DNA of 64,000 nucleotides. It comes from Plutella xylostella. Its lineage: Eukaryota; Arthropoda; Insecta; Lepidoptera; Plutellidae. The stretch is taken from contig NC_063988.1 of NCBI RefSeq assembly GCF_932276165.1, positions 930,001 to 994,000 on the forward strand, written 5' to 3'. The notes under the pieces are model-generated. The model saw nothing but the letters and a program-made list of their open reading frames with translations, was not told the origin of the DNA and did no database searches. The position numbers and the translations under genes were made by a program. Of this stretch, positions 22,501 through 32,464 are shown in pieces. Positions within the stretch are counted from its first letter, which is position 1. The number at the start of each line of letters is the position of its first letter.

Positions 22501-23644
22501 TTTAATTAACTCAAAACATCAATAAGTAACTCTGACTCACTTATAATAAGACTCCTCATCGTCCAGCTCATCAATGTCCCCGCGGGTGCCTCGCACACTC
22601 TCCTTGCCGAGCACTGCATTCTCCTTGCTGGCCACCAGGTCCTTGGCTGCCTGCTGCTCGAGCCCGGCCATGAACGCATCCAGAGGGTCTTCTTCATCAT
22701 CTTCCTCTACTTTCTGCAATGAATTACAAATATTTGTTATATGTATCACTGGCAGTAGCCAGTGATCTGTTTTTCATCCATATAACAGTAGTTTTTCCTG
22801 AACTTAAATGCTGATTTTTTTAAGTGCTATGGCGTAGTCAGAGACTTAAGCAATGTATTAACAAAATCTAGCTGAACCTTGCACTATGGACAATCCAGGG
22901 TCCTGATTCTATTGATTTTAATTTCTATTGTAATGCCAAATTTAAGGTAAAGTATATAACTTATTTAGAAATTATACAAATATTTTTCTATGAATAACCA
23001 TATTAAAATTTAACAGCAGTGTATACCTTAGAACTACTAGCTTCATAAGAGGGGCTGCCAGGGGCGGGGATGTAGGCCAGCGCTGGAGTTGGAGGCTCAT
23101 CATCATCATCAAAGTATCTGAAATAACATGAAGGAAGTTGGATAAATAATCTTTGACTGTGCTGTGGTGGAGAAACACTGTTGGCACACTGGATGGTGAG
23201 AAAAGAGGTAAAAACTGGTAATTTGAAGTACTGATTCTTCTAAGAACAACAACCTATGAATGAGCTATAATTATAATCTGAAGTTTACTAACAACTACAT
23301 ATTACTTCAAAGTCAAAGTCAAAATTTTTTATTCATCGTACAAATATAAAATTTTCTGATGAACGTCAATTTTTACAAATTACTCTCCTTACTTATGATA
23401 CCTAATCAACTTACTCATCCTCAGTCTTAGACCGCTTCTTGCCCAGCCCGCCCCAGTTGCCGGTCACCGCGTTCTGAGTGATAGAACTCATAGTGGAGTA
23501 CCCCTGCTTGGACAGGCCGGCCGTTGGCGGCGGCACCGCGTTCATCCCCGCCGAGGGTGGAGGCACGGCGTGCAGCGACACATTCGAGGGGTTACGCTTC
23601 GGCATCGTAAACCCGGCGAACCCAAACCCCTTCCCGCCACTCAT
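16513..23644 (-). CDS. DDX42: DEAD-box RNA helicase DDX42
   Basis: ATP-dependent RNA helicase of the spliceosome (U2 snRNP/SF3B-associated), nuclear. Fifteen exons in consistent phase give 752 aa: 23415-23644 (ATG at 23644), 23027-23117, 22541-22713, 22048-22288, 21525-21681, 20944-21083, 20548-20647, 20233-20364, 19745-19919, 19249-19345, 18728-18878, 18001-18194, 17511-17620, 17014-17140, 16513-16653. The N-terminus has the FGFAGF and DPLDAFMA motifs, then IDPLPPIDHSEIEYKPFEKN as in DDX42. Helicase motifs: GSGKT (about 303-307), PTREL, DEADRMFDMGF (410-420), SAT (442-444), FVTKK, ARGLDIP and HRVGRTGR (588-595). The C-terminus is KSGKKSRWH, like the family's KKSRWDS end. Human DDX42 is 938 aa; the missing length is the low-complexity C-terminal region. 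Three exons have truncated tandem copies. Head-to-head with SMIM30. Confidence 0.95.
16906..16957 (-). repeat. Truncated copy of DDX42 exon 17014-17140
   Basis: The last 45-50 nt of the exon (DRLSSLKQAFKSQYNQ) plus its GTCA donor are repeated 108 bp downstream with two silent differences. Upstream only a short CTACA..CCGGCGGAGG remnant of the exon start remains, behind a TAG. Using that acceptor shifts the frame, so this is probably a dead exon. Confidence 0.8.
17755..17890. mobile_element. Palindromic MITE, family A
   Basis: ACACGGGTTCGATATCAACGTCGATAAACTCG at the left and TCTACGTTGATAAAGAATCCGTGT at the right form inverted ends. It is homologous along its length to 9768-9899. It lies in a DDX42 intron. 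Confidence 0.65.
18228..18425 (+). repeat. Lepidopteran interspersed repeat, family B
   Basis: Starts ACTAGCTGTTCACGCAAACT, then TTTCCCCATGGGAATACC, GTAGCCTATGTG, GTTAATCCAG, CATACCAAATTTCATT and TTTTGACGTGAA. This is a very common non-coding repeat type in Lepidoptera; other copies are at 51492-51660 and 54117-54300. Confidence 0.75.
18452..18688 (-). repeat. Two tandem deleted copies of DDX42 exon 18728-18878
   Basis: Exon copies at 18452-18550 and 18590-18688 (99 nt each) repeat with a 138-bp period that includes intron, and differ from each other at one position. Compared with the 151-nt functional exon both lack the same 52 nt, between two GAGAC words. The lost segment holds the ANLCVQQHDALLLHGDM part, and the deletion shifts the frame. 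Acceptor (TAG) and donor (GTCAGT) are intact in both. Confidence 0.9.
19580..19688 (-). repeat. Truncated copy of DDX42 exon 19745-19919
   Basis: The 3' 95-100 nt of the exon are repeated 165 bp downstream, with a GTAAGT donor and similar flanking AATGAATGAACC sequence. The encoded peptide (VERLARDALHDPVRVQHGAA and onward) is the same although several bases differ, mostly at third positions. The 5' half including SAT motif III is missing and no good acceptor is evident. Confidence 0.85.
20805..20915. repeat. TTCAT-rich simple repeat in a DDX42 intron
   Basis: Degenerate CATTCATTTCAT/CCATTCATTCATT array on the plus strand, about 110 bp. No coding content. Confidence 0.7.
23306..23390. repeat. 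LINE 3'-tail fragment (AAAGTCAAAGTCAAA type)
   Basis: CTTCAAAGTCAAAGTCAAAA, TTTTTTATTCATCGTACAAA and TGAACGTCAATTTTTAC are typical of a frequent lepidopteran LINE 3' end. It lies in DDX42 intron 1. Confidence 0.5.
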
Positions 23645-24153
23645 TGTAATAGCTGAGCGTAAGCTATCAAACAAAAATAGACGTCGTTAAGCTATTAACA
23701 TAGCTGACGAGGTTAGGTGATGTTTTTCAAGGATAATGTTGGATTTAAAAGTCTGTATACGTCTACAATTATGTAATGTCGGTTAAATTAATCGGAAAAC
23801 TGTTTTTAATGGTTAATTTTGGTAAGTAAGCACATCAAACACCAAATATTAATAAATTAAAAATCAAGTGAATGAAATACACTGACAGTGTCAATGAAGT
23901 GAAGTGAGTGAATGAATGAAATAAATGCTCGTTTTGATTTTAAACTGTCATTTACGTAAACTTAGTAGTCTGTGCTGGCTGTCACTTGTAATTATAAATT
24001 ATAGTTGGCATTGTCATTCTGTCAATCAATGTCAACAACAAACATTTTTGACCACTAAAAACGTAAAAACCTAAAAACAAATTTGTTTACTCATTTTGTG
24101 TAGTGCGTGTCCAAATTCCTTGTTAATTTGAAGCAAAATCATCGTTGCTGATC
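23645..24153. promoter_or_regulatory. Bidirectional promoter DDX42 / SMIM30
   Basis: 509 bp between two divergent start codons. It holds about seven TGACA/TGTCA words (for example ACTGACAGTGTCAATG at 23880 and GTCATTCTGTCAATCAATG near 24014). No TATA box is obvious at a fixed distance from either start. Promoter function is inferred from the gene arrangement. Confidence 0.6.
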
Positions 24154-24336
24154 ATGTATTTCAAGCTGTGCGTATTTCTGTTTACGCTGTTGATGGCGAG
24201 CAATGTGGAAGCGTCGCAAGGTTACGATTTCGGGGACTTCTTCGCAACAGTTCTTGGTCTTGGTTTAACAGCTATTGGAGTGCTCGCGTGCCTGGGCAAC
24301 TACGCGAGGCAGAAAGCGAGGAACGAGTTCATATAA
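24154..24336 (+). CDS. SMIM30: Small integral membrane protein 30 (SMIM30)
   Basis: A 60-aa micropeptide. It begins with a hydrophobic signal-like segment (MYFKLCVFLFTLLMASNVEA), then a short acidic loop (GYDFGDFF), one transmembrane helix (about residues 31-48, VLGLGLTAIGVLACLGNYAR) and a basic tail KARNEFI. ACLGxYARxK matches human SMIM30 (59 aa). In vertebrates SMIM30 is an ER/membrane micropeptide; the role in insects is inferred by similarity. The ATG at 24154 is used because the frame upstream lacks another ATG. A 3' UTR intron is likely (donor GTGAGT near 24345, acceptor at 24583), with a final non-coding exon ending at the AATAAA at 24778. Confidence 0.85.
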   Translation: MYFKLCVFLFTLLMASNVEASQGYDFGDFFATVLGLGLTAIGVLACLGNYARQKARNEFI

Positions 24337-24777
24337 CACAAATACGTGAGTGAATACATACCATTTCAACACTGATTAAATTAGATGAAATTTCTGCTTT
24401 TAAATCTTGTCTGTATGATAGAAATTCCAATGTTTTCTTTACTGCTACATTGCTAGTTATCTCATGGTCTAGTGTTTTTTAATTGCAGTCCAATGAAACA
24501 CATTAAGATTCTCTACTAATTAGTAAACATTCTTGTTTACTGTTGGATGTTTGTGACTAATATGATGTTTCTTTTTATTTCAGATCCATCACATTTTGAA
24601 GCTCTCAAGAGGATTTCTCTAGTAATTAATCTATAAATAGTAACAATGGACTGTATCAAGAATTCCACTGTTATGAAGTTAATATTTTTTGTATTGTTTA
24701 ATTTTGAAATGGCCCTTATGTGCTATCTATTTACTTGTTTGTCAGCACTGCTATATTTTGAAATATTATGATTGCAA

Positions 24778-24783
24778 AATAAA
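24778..24783 (+). terminator. Poly(A) signal of SMIM30
   Basis: AATAAA at the end of the presumed non-coding last exon (24584 to about 24800). Confidence 0.65.
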
Positions 24784-24973
24784 AATGTAAAATTTCCATC
24801 TGAATTTTAATTATTTGCTTGCCTGTAGGTGGTTTGTGAGTTTTATTGATACAGAAGTTTCAACACAAGCACAAGCAAATAAATCTTATGTATGACTTGT
24901 AAAATTCCTGTGAAGGGGCCATGCTAATGGTAAAATATGAAACAGAAAACAAATAATGACTTTTCGTAAATAA

Positions 24974-24979
24974 TTTATT
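24974..24979 (-). terminator. Poly(A) signal of PYM
   Basis: TTTATT on the plus strand (AATAAA on minus), about 120 bp past the PYM stop. It is about 190 bp from the SMIM30 signal, so the two convergent genes end close together. Confidence 0.6.
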
Positions 24980-25097
24980 TTATTACTTCATTTCTTAAAA
25001 AAACATTTTCTTTGCATGCACCGTAGCATAACAGTTCATTTGATGATCAAGTCAATAAGACATGATTCTGGCAGTAGTTCAATTAAATATATTTGTC

Positions 25098-26149
25098 TTA
25101 TTCTACACCTAGCTTTTCTAAATCCTCAATTTCTTTGAGTACTTCTGTTTTCTTAGACATTTTCTCCCTCTGGTCCTTGTCTGGTTGCTTTAGGAGTCCA
25201 GCCTTAATTTTTTCCTCAAGAGTTTCAATATCTCGAAGCTTTTTCCGTAGGTTTTTGAGGCGTTTAACCGGGTCAGCTTGACTAGGAGCGCTGGGCGGGG
25301 AGGGCTTGTTCGGTGGCTCAAATGTTGGTTCTGTTATCTCACACTTTGCCAATTTGTCTGCGGTGTCATCAACAACTGAAATCCAACAGAAAAAATATTA
25401 TTTGTATATTTAAACTCGAAAACTTTACTAATACATGGATTTAAGTAAGTAATACACACCAGTTTTCTTTTTCTTCTTCTTCTTAGTTTTGTCTACGCTG
25501 ACCAGCATGCCCGGGATGGGCTGGATCATGCCACTCTGTGGCTTCTTCTTCTGAGCGGCGGCCACTATCTCCGGAGTGAGTCCCACAGGCAGACCGGTCT
25601 GTCGGGCAGCAAACTGCTTCCCCTTACTCTCATATAGTGGAACTTCATCTTGAGGCACATAGCCTTCTTTTACCCGTCTTGGCTTTCTCCAAGTGCCATC
25701 TGGCCTCTGAGAAGCTGGTATAAACTTACACCCTGAAAAAAACTTGCATGTTTATTTACATACCTAAGTATAATAAAACTAAACTAATTATTGCATGGCA
25801 TTATTGCAAATATTTGTGTCAGATATTCGCAAATGTATTTCCGAACCGTTAGTACTGAACCGTTTGGAATAACGCTCAACGCAATAACGCTCTGATAACC
25901 CCAGACCAGCCAAGTTGCATTACTGATTCAAGACACCATACAGACTTTCACGATTTTACAGTCAAATGGAATAGTCTGAATAAGATATGAAAATGAGTTT
26001 GGTTAAAGCAAAAACATCAGTTAATATTTTATAGAGCGAAATTAAGTTAAAATATTCAGTGTTAACATTATGCAAAGGTCCATTTTATAAAGCCATACAA
26101 AGGTATTCTTACCATCAGCATCATGCTCATAGGAAGTAGTCGTAGCCAT
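25098..26149 (-). CDS. PYM: Partner of Y14 and Mago (PYM)
   Basis: PYM binds the Mago-Y14 heterodimer and strips exon junction complexes from translated mRNAs in the cytoplasm. Three exons: 26113-26149 (ATG at 26149), 25460-25732 and 25098-25375, giving 195 aa in frame. The N-terminal WIBG/Mago-binding domain is clear (GCKFIPASQRPDGTWRKPRR, then VKEGYVPQDEVPLYESKGKQ, residues about 13-60). A lysine-rich stretch (KTKKKKKKKT) follows, then a proline-rich linker and a C-terminal charged helix (DPVKRLKNLRKKLRDIETLE) expected to form a coiled coil that contacts the 40S subunit. Length agrees with animal PYM (about 200 aa). The gene is head-to-head with LIN37. Confidence 0.95.
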
Positions 26150-26725
26150 CACTAAACATTAATATTTAGGTGTTAATTTATTAAACTAAAATTAAATAAT
26201 ACACGAGTTATTCAAGACGCTTTTCCGTATTTTAATATGTATTTTTACGTTTTTTTATAGATAGATTCTTCTTCGTGCAGCTTTTGACAGCTTTGACATT
26301 TATTTTGAGTTTGGCACTTGAGTCATTTGATTTGACAGTGAATGGAATATTTGAAACGTAGGACGTATAAAAAACTTACAAAATTTTCGGAGAGAAAATA
26401 CCTTATACCTATTTTGTATAAATAAAAAAGCTAATTTCATGAAAAATATACTTCCTTAATTTAAGAAAAGAACGCGGAAATATTAGCGCAACGCCATGAA
26501 GGCCACAAGGATTTTTGTGGAGTCTATTATTCTGAGCAGCAACACAACACAGAGTAAAAACAAAACAATGTGTCCTGTCCTGTCTATGGTCAAAGTTAAA
26601 TCTTGTTGCTGACAGAAACTGAATTTCGTGTTTTGTTTTTGTTAAATTCGAATCAAGAATCTATCTAAACACACTTTACATAAAAGTTTACATACCCAAA
26701 TAACTAAAAACTATTGATTTCTAAG
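26150..26725. promoter_or_regulatory. Bidirectional promoter PYM / LIN37
   Basis: 576 bp between divergent start codons. TGACA words cluster at 26283-26335 (TTTTGACAGCTTTGACATTT, GATTTGACAGTG), with one at 26610. A TTTGAA element that could serve as a cell-cycle CHR site occurs near 26350; that reading is speculative. Confidence 0.55.
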
Positions 26726-29018
26726 ATGCCTAAACGAAGGAGGCTACTCAACTCTCCGAGGAAATCACCCAGAATCAATACTACCAAAGCACCCAGAGAT
26801 GATAATATTGAAGAGAGCCCTAAACGTTTGTACCTATATTTAATTTTTGTAATTTACAGTGATCATTTTAAGTACATAGCCTTAAAAATATTTGAATATT
26901 AAGCTTCAGGACTACACTATAGGCTACTACTTATAAAAATACCTTTAAAAGCTTGCTAGCAAATAACTAAAATTCAAAAGCCTATTTTTATTTGCACTAT
27001 TTTGTTATAATAATTTGATTGCTTTTACTTCAGTGGAAAGAGAGGTGAGGACAGCCCGAGGGCGGTTCATGGGGGCTCTACTTGAAGCTTTAGAAGCTGA
27101 ATCTGATGATGAAAGGTAACAACTAACTTATTTATACTCTCTTACTAATAAGCCTTGAAGGATAGTTTAGTCCATGACCATATACAGCTCCAGTAGATGT
27201 GATCTATCTAATCAATCAATAACAATGGAAATTTTTATGGCATTACACACTAATGTTAGATTTATGTCCACTGTTTAATATGTGTCTAGTTTTTTGTGGT
27301 AAGGCCATGATATACTAACTGCCAGGGATTCATAGAAAAGTTATATGATGTTTCAGCTATTGAACTGTTTTGTCATTTTGTCCCTCTCTGTTAAAAACAA
27401 ATTGTTCTTTGACAGAGATAAGACTTATATACATAAGTTTATAACATTAAATTTTTGTACATTCCAGATATCATACCCCTCACAAGAAGAAAGAGAAAGA
27501 AGTATCTGAGGACGAAGATTCTGACTCTAAACACACACAGCAGAGACAGACTTACGTGTTGAAGCTGTTTGACCGCAGCGTGGACCTGTCCCAGTTCAAG
27601 GAAGACACCCCCCTGTACCCCATCTGCAGGGCTTGGATCAAGAACCAGCCGAAAGCTAATTACCATGTTACGTAAGAAACTTATTAATTGTATAGTTTTG
27701 TAAGGTGAAAGAGGAACTGTGGGTATAGCAATAGGATATAACAAAAGCCAAAATCTCTCAACACATATATTTGCTAAATCATAAAAAAAGCAAAAGTAGC
27801 AGTAAGCCGAAAGGGTAAAATATCATTTTCCAGTGTTAAAATTTAAAGTACACCATTTTAATATTTGTTTACATCCCCTCCCTCTCCCAGGAGCAAGCAC
27901 GAGTCTCCCAAAGCCGAGGCGCAGCTGCCGCCGCCGCAGGGCCCCCTGGTGCCACGCGTGCCTCCACTGCTGCCTGAGCAAGTGGCTTCGAGCAAGGATA
28001 ATATCAACTTGGACTATGTATGTATTTGAATCTGTTACAAGCCTTAGTCAAAGTGCCTAGAAGTACAAAATCGTAAACAATACTATATAGAGGTACCTAA
28101 TTGGGAAAAAAATAAAGGCTGTATAGACTTAAATTGACATAGAAAGATACCTACATTAGCTCCATTATCATCAGCCCGTAATGCACCACCACCACCAGTC
28201 CATTATCGGACAAAGGCCTTTCCCAAAAAGTGCCACAACACTCTGTCAACACTCTTTCTCATCCAACCACTACCAGAAGATAAGGATGAAAATACTCACT
28301 GAACCTTTGGACCTCATCAGATGCCATATTTCGTTTTCATACTACAAGCTAAAACAACAGTGCTATTTTTTCTATTCGGAAAGCAACAAATTTAGGAATT
28401 AAGGAGCTTCCTAAAAACGCCTAATCATGTTTCCAGCTGCCCTCCGAAGCCCCATCACTAGAGCAGCTGCTCAGCGGCCACCGCGGGCGCTGGGGCGCCG
28501 TGCGGCGCGCGTGGCTGGCGCAGGGCGCCGCCGTCGAGCGAAGATATGACGCCTCGCAGCGCGCGCTTAATGCTATGAAGTGAGAACCTGCTTATTGTTA
28601 CCATAATATACGGGTTGTTGTAAAAAGGATACACTAAGCTGAAACCTACATGTGCAGCATGTTATATCTAAGCCCGAAAATGAAGGAAAATTCCGTCTTT
28701 TTGCAACACTCTTTATATGACCACTACGTTGGTTACTTACTCCACTTGTTATACGAGAATTATGTCTCCTTGCGTAGTCTTCAACTGCCGCTAATCTGAC
28801 TGACTAAGCCCCAGTTTCATCATACTCGGTCTATCTAATCCTTTCGCCACGGTGACAAGTCCTGGAAACATTCCACACACACAACCGTAGAAGACGCGCT
28901 GTAGTCACTCGAATAGATGACTGGAGTCCTCATTTTTTGTCTGAAACTGTTTAGTTGAACTACCACATTCTGTTTGTACTCTACTTATATATATTTTTTC
29001 TCTTTCAGTAATCTTTGA
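26726..29018 (+). CDS. LIN37: DREAM/MuvB complex subunit LIN37 (Mip40)
   Basis: Subunit of the MuvB core of the DREAM/dREAM complex, which represses cell-cycle and developmental genes in the nucleus. Six exons: 26726-26825, 27034-27115, 27468-27671, 27891-28017, 28437-28579 and 29009-29018, giving 221 aa; all phases agree. The hallmark LIN37 block is in exon 3 (QTYVLKLFDRSVDLSQFKED followed by TPLYPICRAWIKNQP). The C-terminal helix HRGRWGAVRRAWL..RYDASQRALNAM matches the conserved end of human LIN37 (246 aa). The N-terminus is basic (MPKRRRLLNSPRKSPR), a likely nuclear signal. The last exon holds only three codons and the stop. Exons 4-5 are much more GC-rich than the introns. Confidence 0.93.
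27352..27425. repeat. Half copy of the palindromic MITE seen at 58990-59904
   Basis: CTATTGAACTGTTTTGTCA and TTGTTCTTTGACAGAGA match one arm and the loop of that element. It lies in LIN37 intron 2. Confidence 0.6.
28165..28290. repeat. RTE LINE 3'-end remnant in LIN37 intron 4
   Basis: ATCATCAGCCCGTAATGC.. and GTCCATTATCGGACAAAGG followed by CCTTTCCCAAAAAGTGCCAC: a diverged version of the RTE tail seen at 7183, 13588 and 42811. Confidence 0.55.
28610..28716. repeat. Degraded copy of the TA-flanked MITE at 55786-56029
   Basis: GTTGTTGTAAAAAGGATACACTAAG.., CTACATGTGCAGCATG, ATATCTAAGCC and TTTTTGCAACAC match the ends and middle of the longer copy. It lies in LIN37 intron 5. Confidence 0.65.
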
Positions 29019-29294
29019 TATTCGGCTTCAACTTCGAGTTAGGAAGATAAAACCTAATTTTAAGACTGAAAATCATTACGCAACTAGAAAGCTATTCGAT
29101 TTTTTTCTATACCTACATACCTAGCTGTTTTGTATTAGTTTACTGCACAATCAATTTATTATTTCTACTTTATAAAATTTCTATTTACTTGTAAATATTT
29201 GAATCATGTTGATTAAGGATAAGAAAAACAATCATAAATCATTTTGAATTTCTAAAGTAAAACATAAACACTAAATCTTTTGCTAATATTTTGA

Positions 29295-29320
29295 TTTATT
29301 GTTGTAAATATACGAATAAA
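29295..29320. terminator. Interleaved poly(A) signals of LIN37 and ZCCHC4
   Basis: TTTATT at 29295-29300 is the minus-strand AATAAA for ZCCHC4, and AATAAA at 29315-29320 serves LIN37 on the plus strand, 10 bp short of the ZCCHC4 stop codon. With cleavage 10-30 nt downstream, the two mRNAs would overlap tail-to-tail by a few tens of bases, LIN37 running into ZCCHC4 coding sequence. Confidence 0.6.
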
Positions 29321-29329
29321 CTGTGTTTA

Positions 29330-32073
29330 CTACGCGTGTTTACGTCTTTTCTTGGCGCTCCCCGGCGCTGGCTCCAGCTGTGGACAGTCGGCCTTCTTGT
29401 GACCTGTCTCGCGGCAGTTAAAGCACGACTGGAACAAATAGACAGACACATTTTAAATATTTTTCAGTAAGTAGGTACTTACGGGAATCCGTATGACGTA
29501 AGTTGCAAAAGTTTGTCTGAAGTTAAGCCGAAGTGATATGAAATCGGCGTCGAATGTAAAGTGTACAGTGAACAAAGGGATATCGCAAATAGGGATGCTA
29601 GAAGCGTTACAGACAGACTGTCGAGAGAGAAGGATAAAATTACGTGCCGCCATTTAAGATTTCATCCTTCGCGCATTCATTTCTATAAAGAGCACTGCTC
29701 TGATGACCATTTCTTCTACAGAGAAATACTCATTAATAAAACAACACCAGCCAAAATTACCTGTGACTCCACAACCATCCCGCACTTATGGTCCTTCCTC
29801 TGGCAACACCTCTCACAAGTCTTGCAGTGGAAGAACGTGGGCTTCACACACCGCTTGCACGCGAAACAATGCGTATACGTAGTCCCGTTCTTACTCGTGC
29901 ACTCGCCGCACTTGTTGCAGTGGTTGTTAGAGAGAGACACGTATACTTTGCACTTTTCGCACAGCTTGTAGTTCTTGTCGTGAGGGAGGTCAATGGAGGA
30001 GGTTGGTAGGTTGGTGAAGAGACGGACTGGGGAACCGTTTTTGCGACCTTTGCTCGTTTTGTTCTGGAATTTCTTGTGGTTTTCGTATTCCACCTGTAAA
30101 TACAAAAAATATATATGTATAGATTAATGTGCAAGCCCAACTTCAATTATAGGAATCTTTTTCTAATACTCTAGTGATACGCATGAGAATAATAACGAAG
30201 TAATATTAACGAATGAGAAGCCAATCATAAGTCGGACAAAATAGTTACATGAATCTATGTCCTACATATTTTACACAGGCATTTCATTGAATAATTAATC
30301 ACACTACCTGATAGTCATGCATCTTAATCTCCGGCTCCATATTCCTGATGTAAGGCTCAGAGAAGTACGGGAAGGCCCACACAACGGGCAGCAGTTGGTC
30401 CGTGAAGTCCTTGTTCACAGACTTATAGGTTTCCGTGAGGTCCTTGAGTGTCTGGATGAGAGGCTCCACGCGCCCGCCGAATGGAGGGTCCATGACTATG
30501 CAGAGGCCTGAGTCACTGAGGAAGATGATGTTTGATTTATCAATATATTTTAATTTGTGCACTAACTTATTCAAGATTAATAAACCTGCTTGCATGTTGA
30601 CTGATTGATGATGGAAATTGATTTGATTTGAAATCAAACAAATTGGGACATGGTACGTTTGTAGATGGATTAATCATTATCATAGACCACATAAGAAATT
30701 AGTAGTGATTAGATGTCCTTGTTCCATCTAGTCATACAAAAATTCTTATAATGTCAGTATGTACCTAGTATATGTAATGTGTATAATACTATTTTACATT
30801 ACTATTTTACTTTTTACACACTATATTTTTATTATTACCTGGATTCTTTCATAAACTTCTTCAGCAGCTTCTCATCTTCTCTCCCGTTGAACAAGTAGTT
30901 GTTGAACATATTGTAGTACACATATTTGTTGGGAGGATGGAACTGTGCATGTCTCTTGTCATAGTCGAGTAGGAGTGAGGTGAAGTCTTGTCTGGAAGAC
31001 ACAGCCTCGTGGATGGATGGTGTGCCAATGCATAAGATGTTTCTGGAAGCAACAAAAACATTTGGTTTAAAGAATTGCTACCTACATGTATTAGAAAAAT
31101 GAATAAATGTAAAATATGTAAAAATTGAAACTATACAATAATTTTAAAGAAGAGGTACACATTTAAATGGATTCTTTCAAGCTAAAAACTATTCATTTAT
31201 ATTCAATATAATAATGGATGCCCTACAGAATGAACCTAACATCTAATAAATTACCAATGGTTGTGCTTTGTTAACAGTGAAATTACCCTAACTATAACTA
31301 AATATTGTAACTAGCTATTTACAAATTACTCACTTTAAATTATTCTTCTTCAGCACATTCAAAATAGTCCCAACAGACTTTTTGCTAAACAGATACTGTG
31401 CTTCCACCGTATCATTCTCCAGAGCAGGCAGCCAAGTGGTGGGGTGAGACAGCTGCTCGTCAGTCAGTGGAGTCACCACCCGGTGGTCCTTGTTGTGTTT
31501 CTTGGTCTGGTGGATGATGTACAGCTCCTCGCATGTGATGCAGTATGCCCTGTTTGATGGATGCTGGGACTTGATCTGGAAGCCAAAGTTTAAATATTTC
31601 AATTGAACATTAACTGCTGGCCCTATACAATATTGTAACAAGATGTAGATTTTAATGTATTTTTGACAATTTGGATAAGTATACATTTCATGGAGCAATG
31701 GAGGTTATGTGGGAAGATTTTTCACTAGCAATAACGTTATTTCATACATACAGTAAACAAACAACAGTTAAAAACTAACCTCATTATGCCGTTTCCATGC
31801 CTCCGCCTTGTTCACCTTAGTGATCAAGTTATTATACTTCTCATTTCGTTTCTTCACGCCTTCGTTCTGCCAGTCTTCTTCCGATATGTGCACCGTGCAG
31901 TCCTTCTTACTCCGGCACAAGGAGCAGGCATAAAAACGGCCCTTTTCATTGGAAAACAGAAGGGTTGGACCGTGAAGACACAGCGGGTGAGAACTCACGT
32001 CCTCCGCAATCACTTCCACAGGTGTAGACTTTAGGGCTTTGTCTTCAGACTTGAACTTTCGTTTGTTACCCAT
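29330..32073 (-). CDS. ZCCHC4: 28S rRNA N6-adenosine methyltransferase ZCCHC4
   Basis: Methylates one adenosine of 28S rRNA (m6A) using S-adenosylmethionine. Six exons: 31780-32073 (ATG at 32073), 31334-31575, 30839-31042, 30308-30515, 29761-30093 and 29330-29428, giving 459 aa (human 513). Domains in order: an N-terminal GRF-type zinc finger (CLHGPTLLFS..FYACSLCRSKKDC); a second zinc site (YCITCEELY..H); the Rossmann methyltransferase with the N6-adenine motif DPPFGG (residues about 256-261); the SPVRLFTNLP block; a cysteine-rich region (CEKCKVYVSLSNNHCNKCGE through CKRCVKPTFFHCKTC); and a final CCHC zinc knuckle (CFNCRETGHKKADC, residues 429-442) before a basic tail. Head-to-head with C1QBP and convergent with LIN37. 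Confidence 0.95.
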
Positions 32074-32464
32074 AGTGGTGCCTTATTTTCCCTATACTTC
32101 CACGCAATCAAGTTAAAAATTGAATTTAATCACACGTAGCCAGGCGCAGCACAGGCACACACACGTGAAAATGACAGATGTCAATTATTGGTAGATCAAC
32201 GCTGACGATGACAGCAATAGCAGAGTGAGTATAGTCTGTGGCGTCTACGCAACAGGGGTTGGCCCCTTAGGGATGTATAATCGGTATAAACCGGTAAAAT
32301 CACAAATATATTTTTTTACATCTGGCAACAATAACCATTACCGATTGGATTACATTTCATTCATTCAATTCATTATTCATTCGTTCATCTAATTTAGGTA
32401 TATCAAAATTTATTTTTACTGAAATTCTAGAAAATAGTGCTTTTACATAGCAAAGATTGTTAAG
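32074..32464. promoter_or_regulatory. Bidirectional promoter ZCCHC4 / C1QBP
   Basis: 391 bp between divergent start codons. It contains the near-palindrome ATGACAGATGTCAATT at about 32170 and GATGACAGC at about 32207, again the TGACA/TGTCA words found in the other two divergent promoters. Confidence 0.6.

Noticed and set aside
29561..29971. 136-aa plus-strand frame
   Set aside because: Antisense of ZCCHC4 exon 5 and adjoining intron; no independent support.
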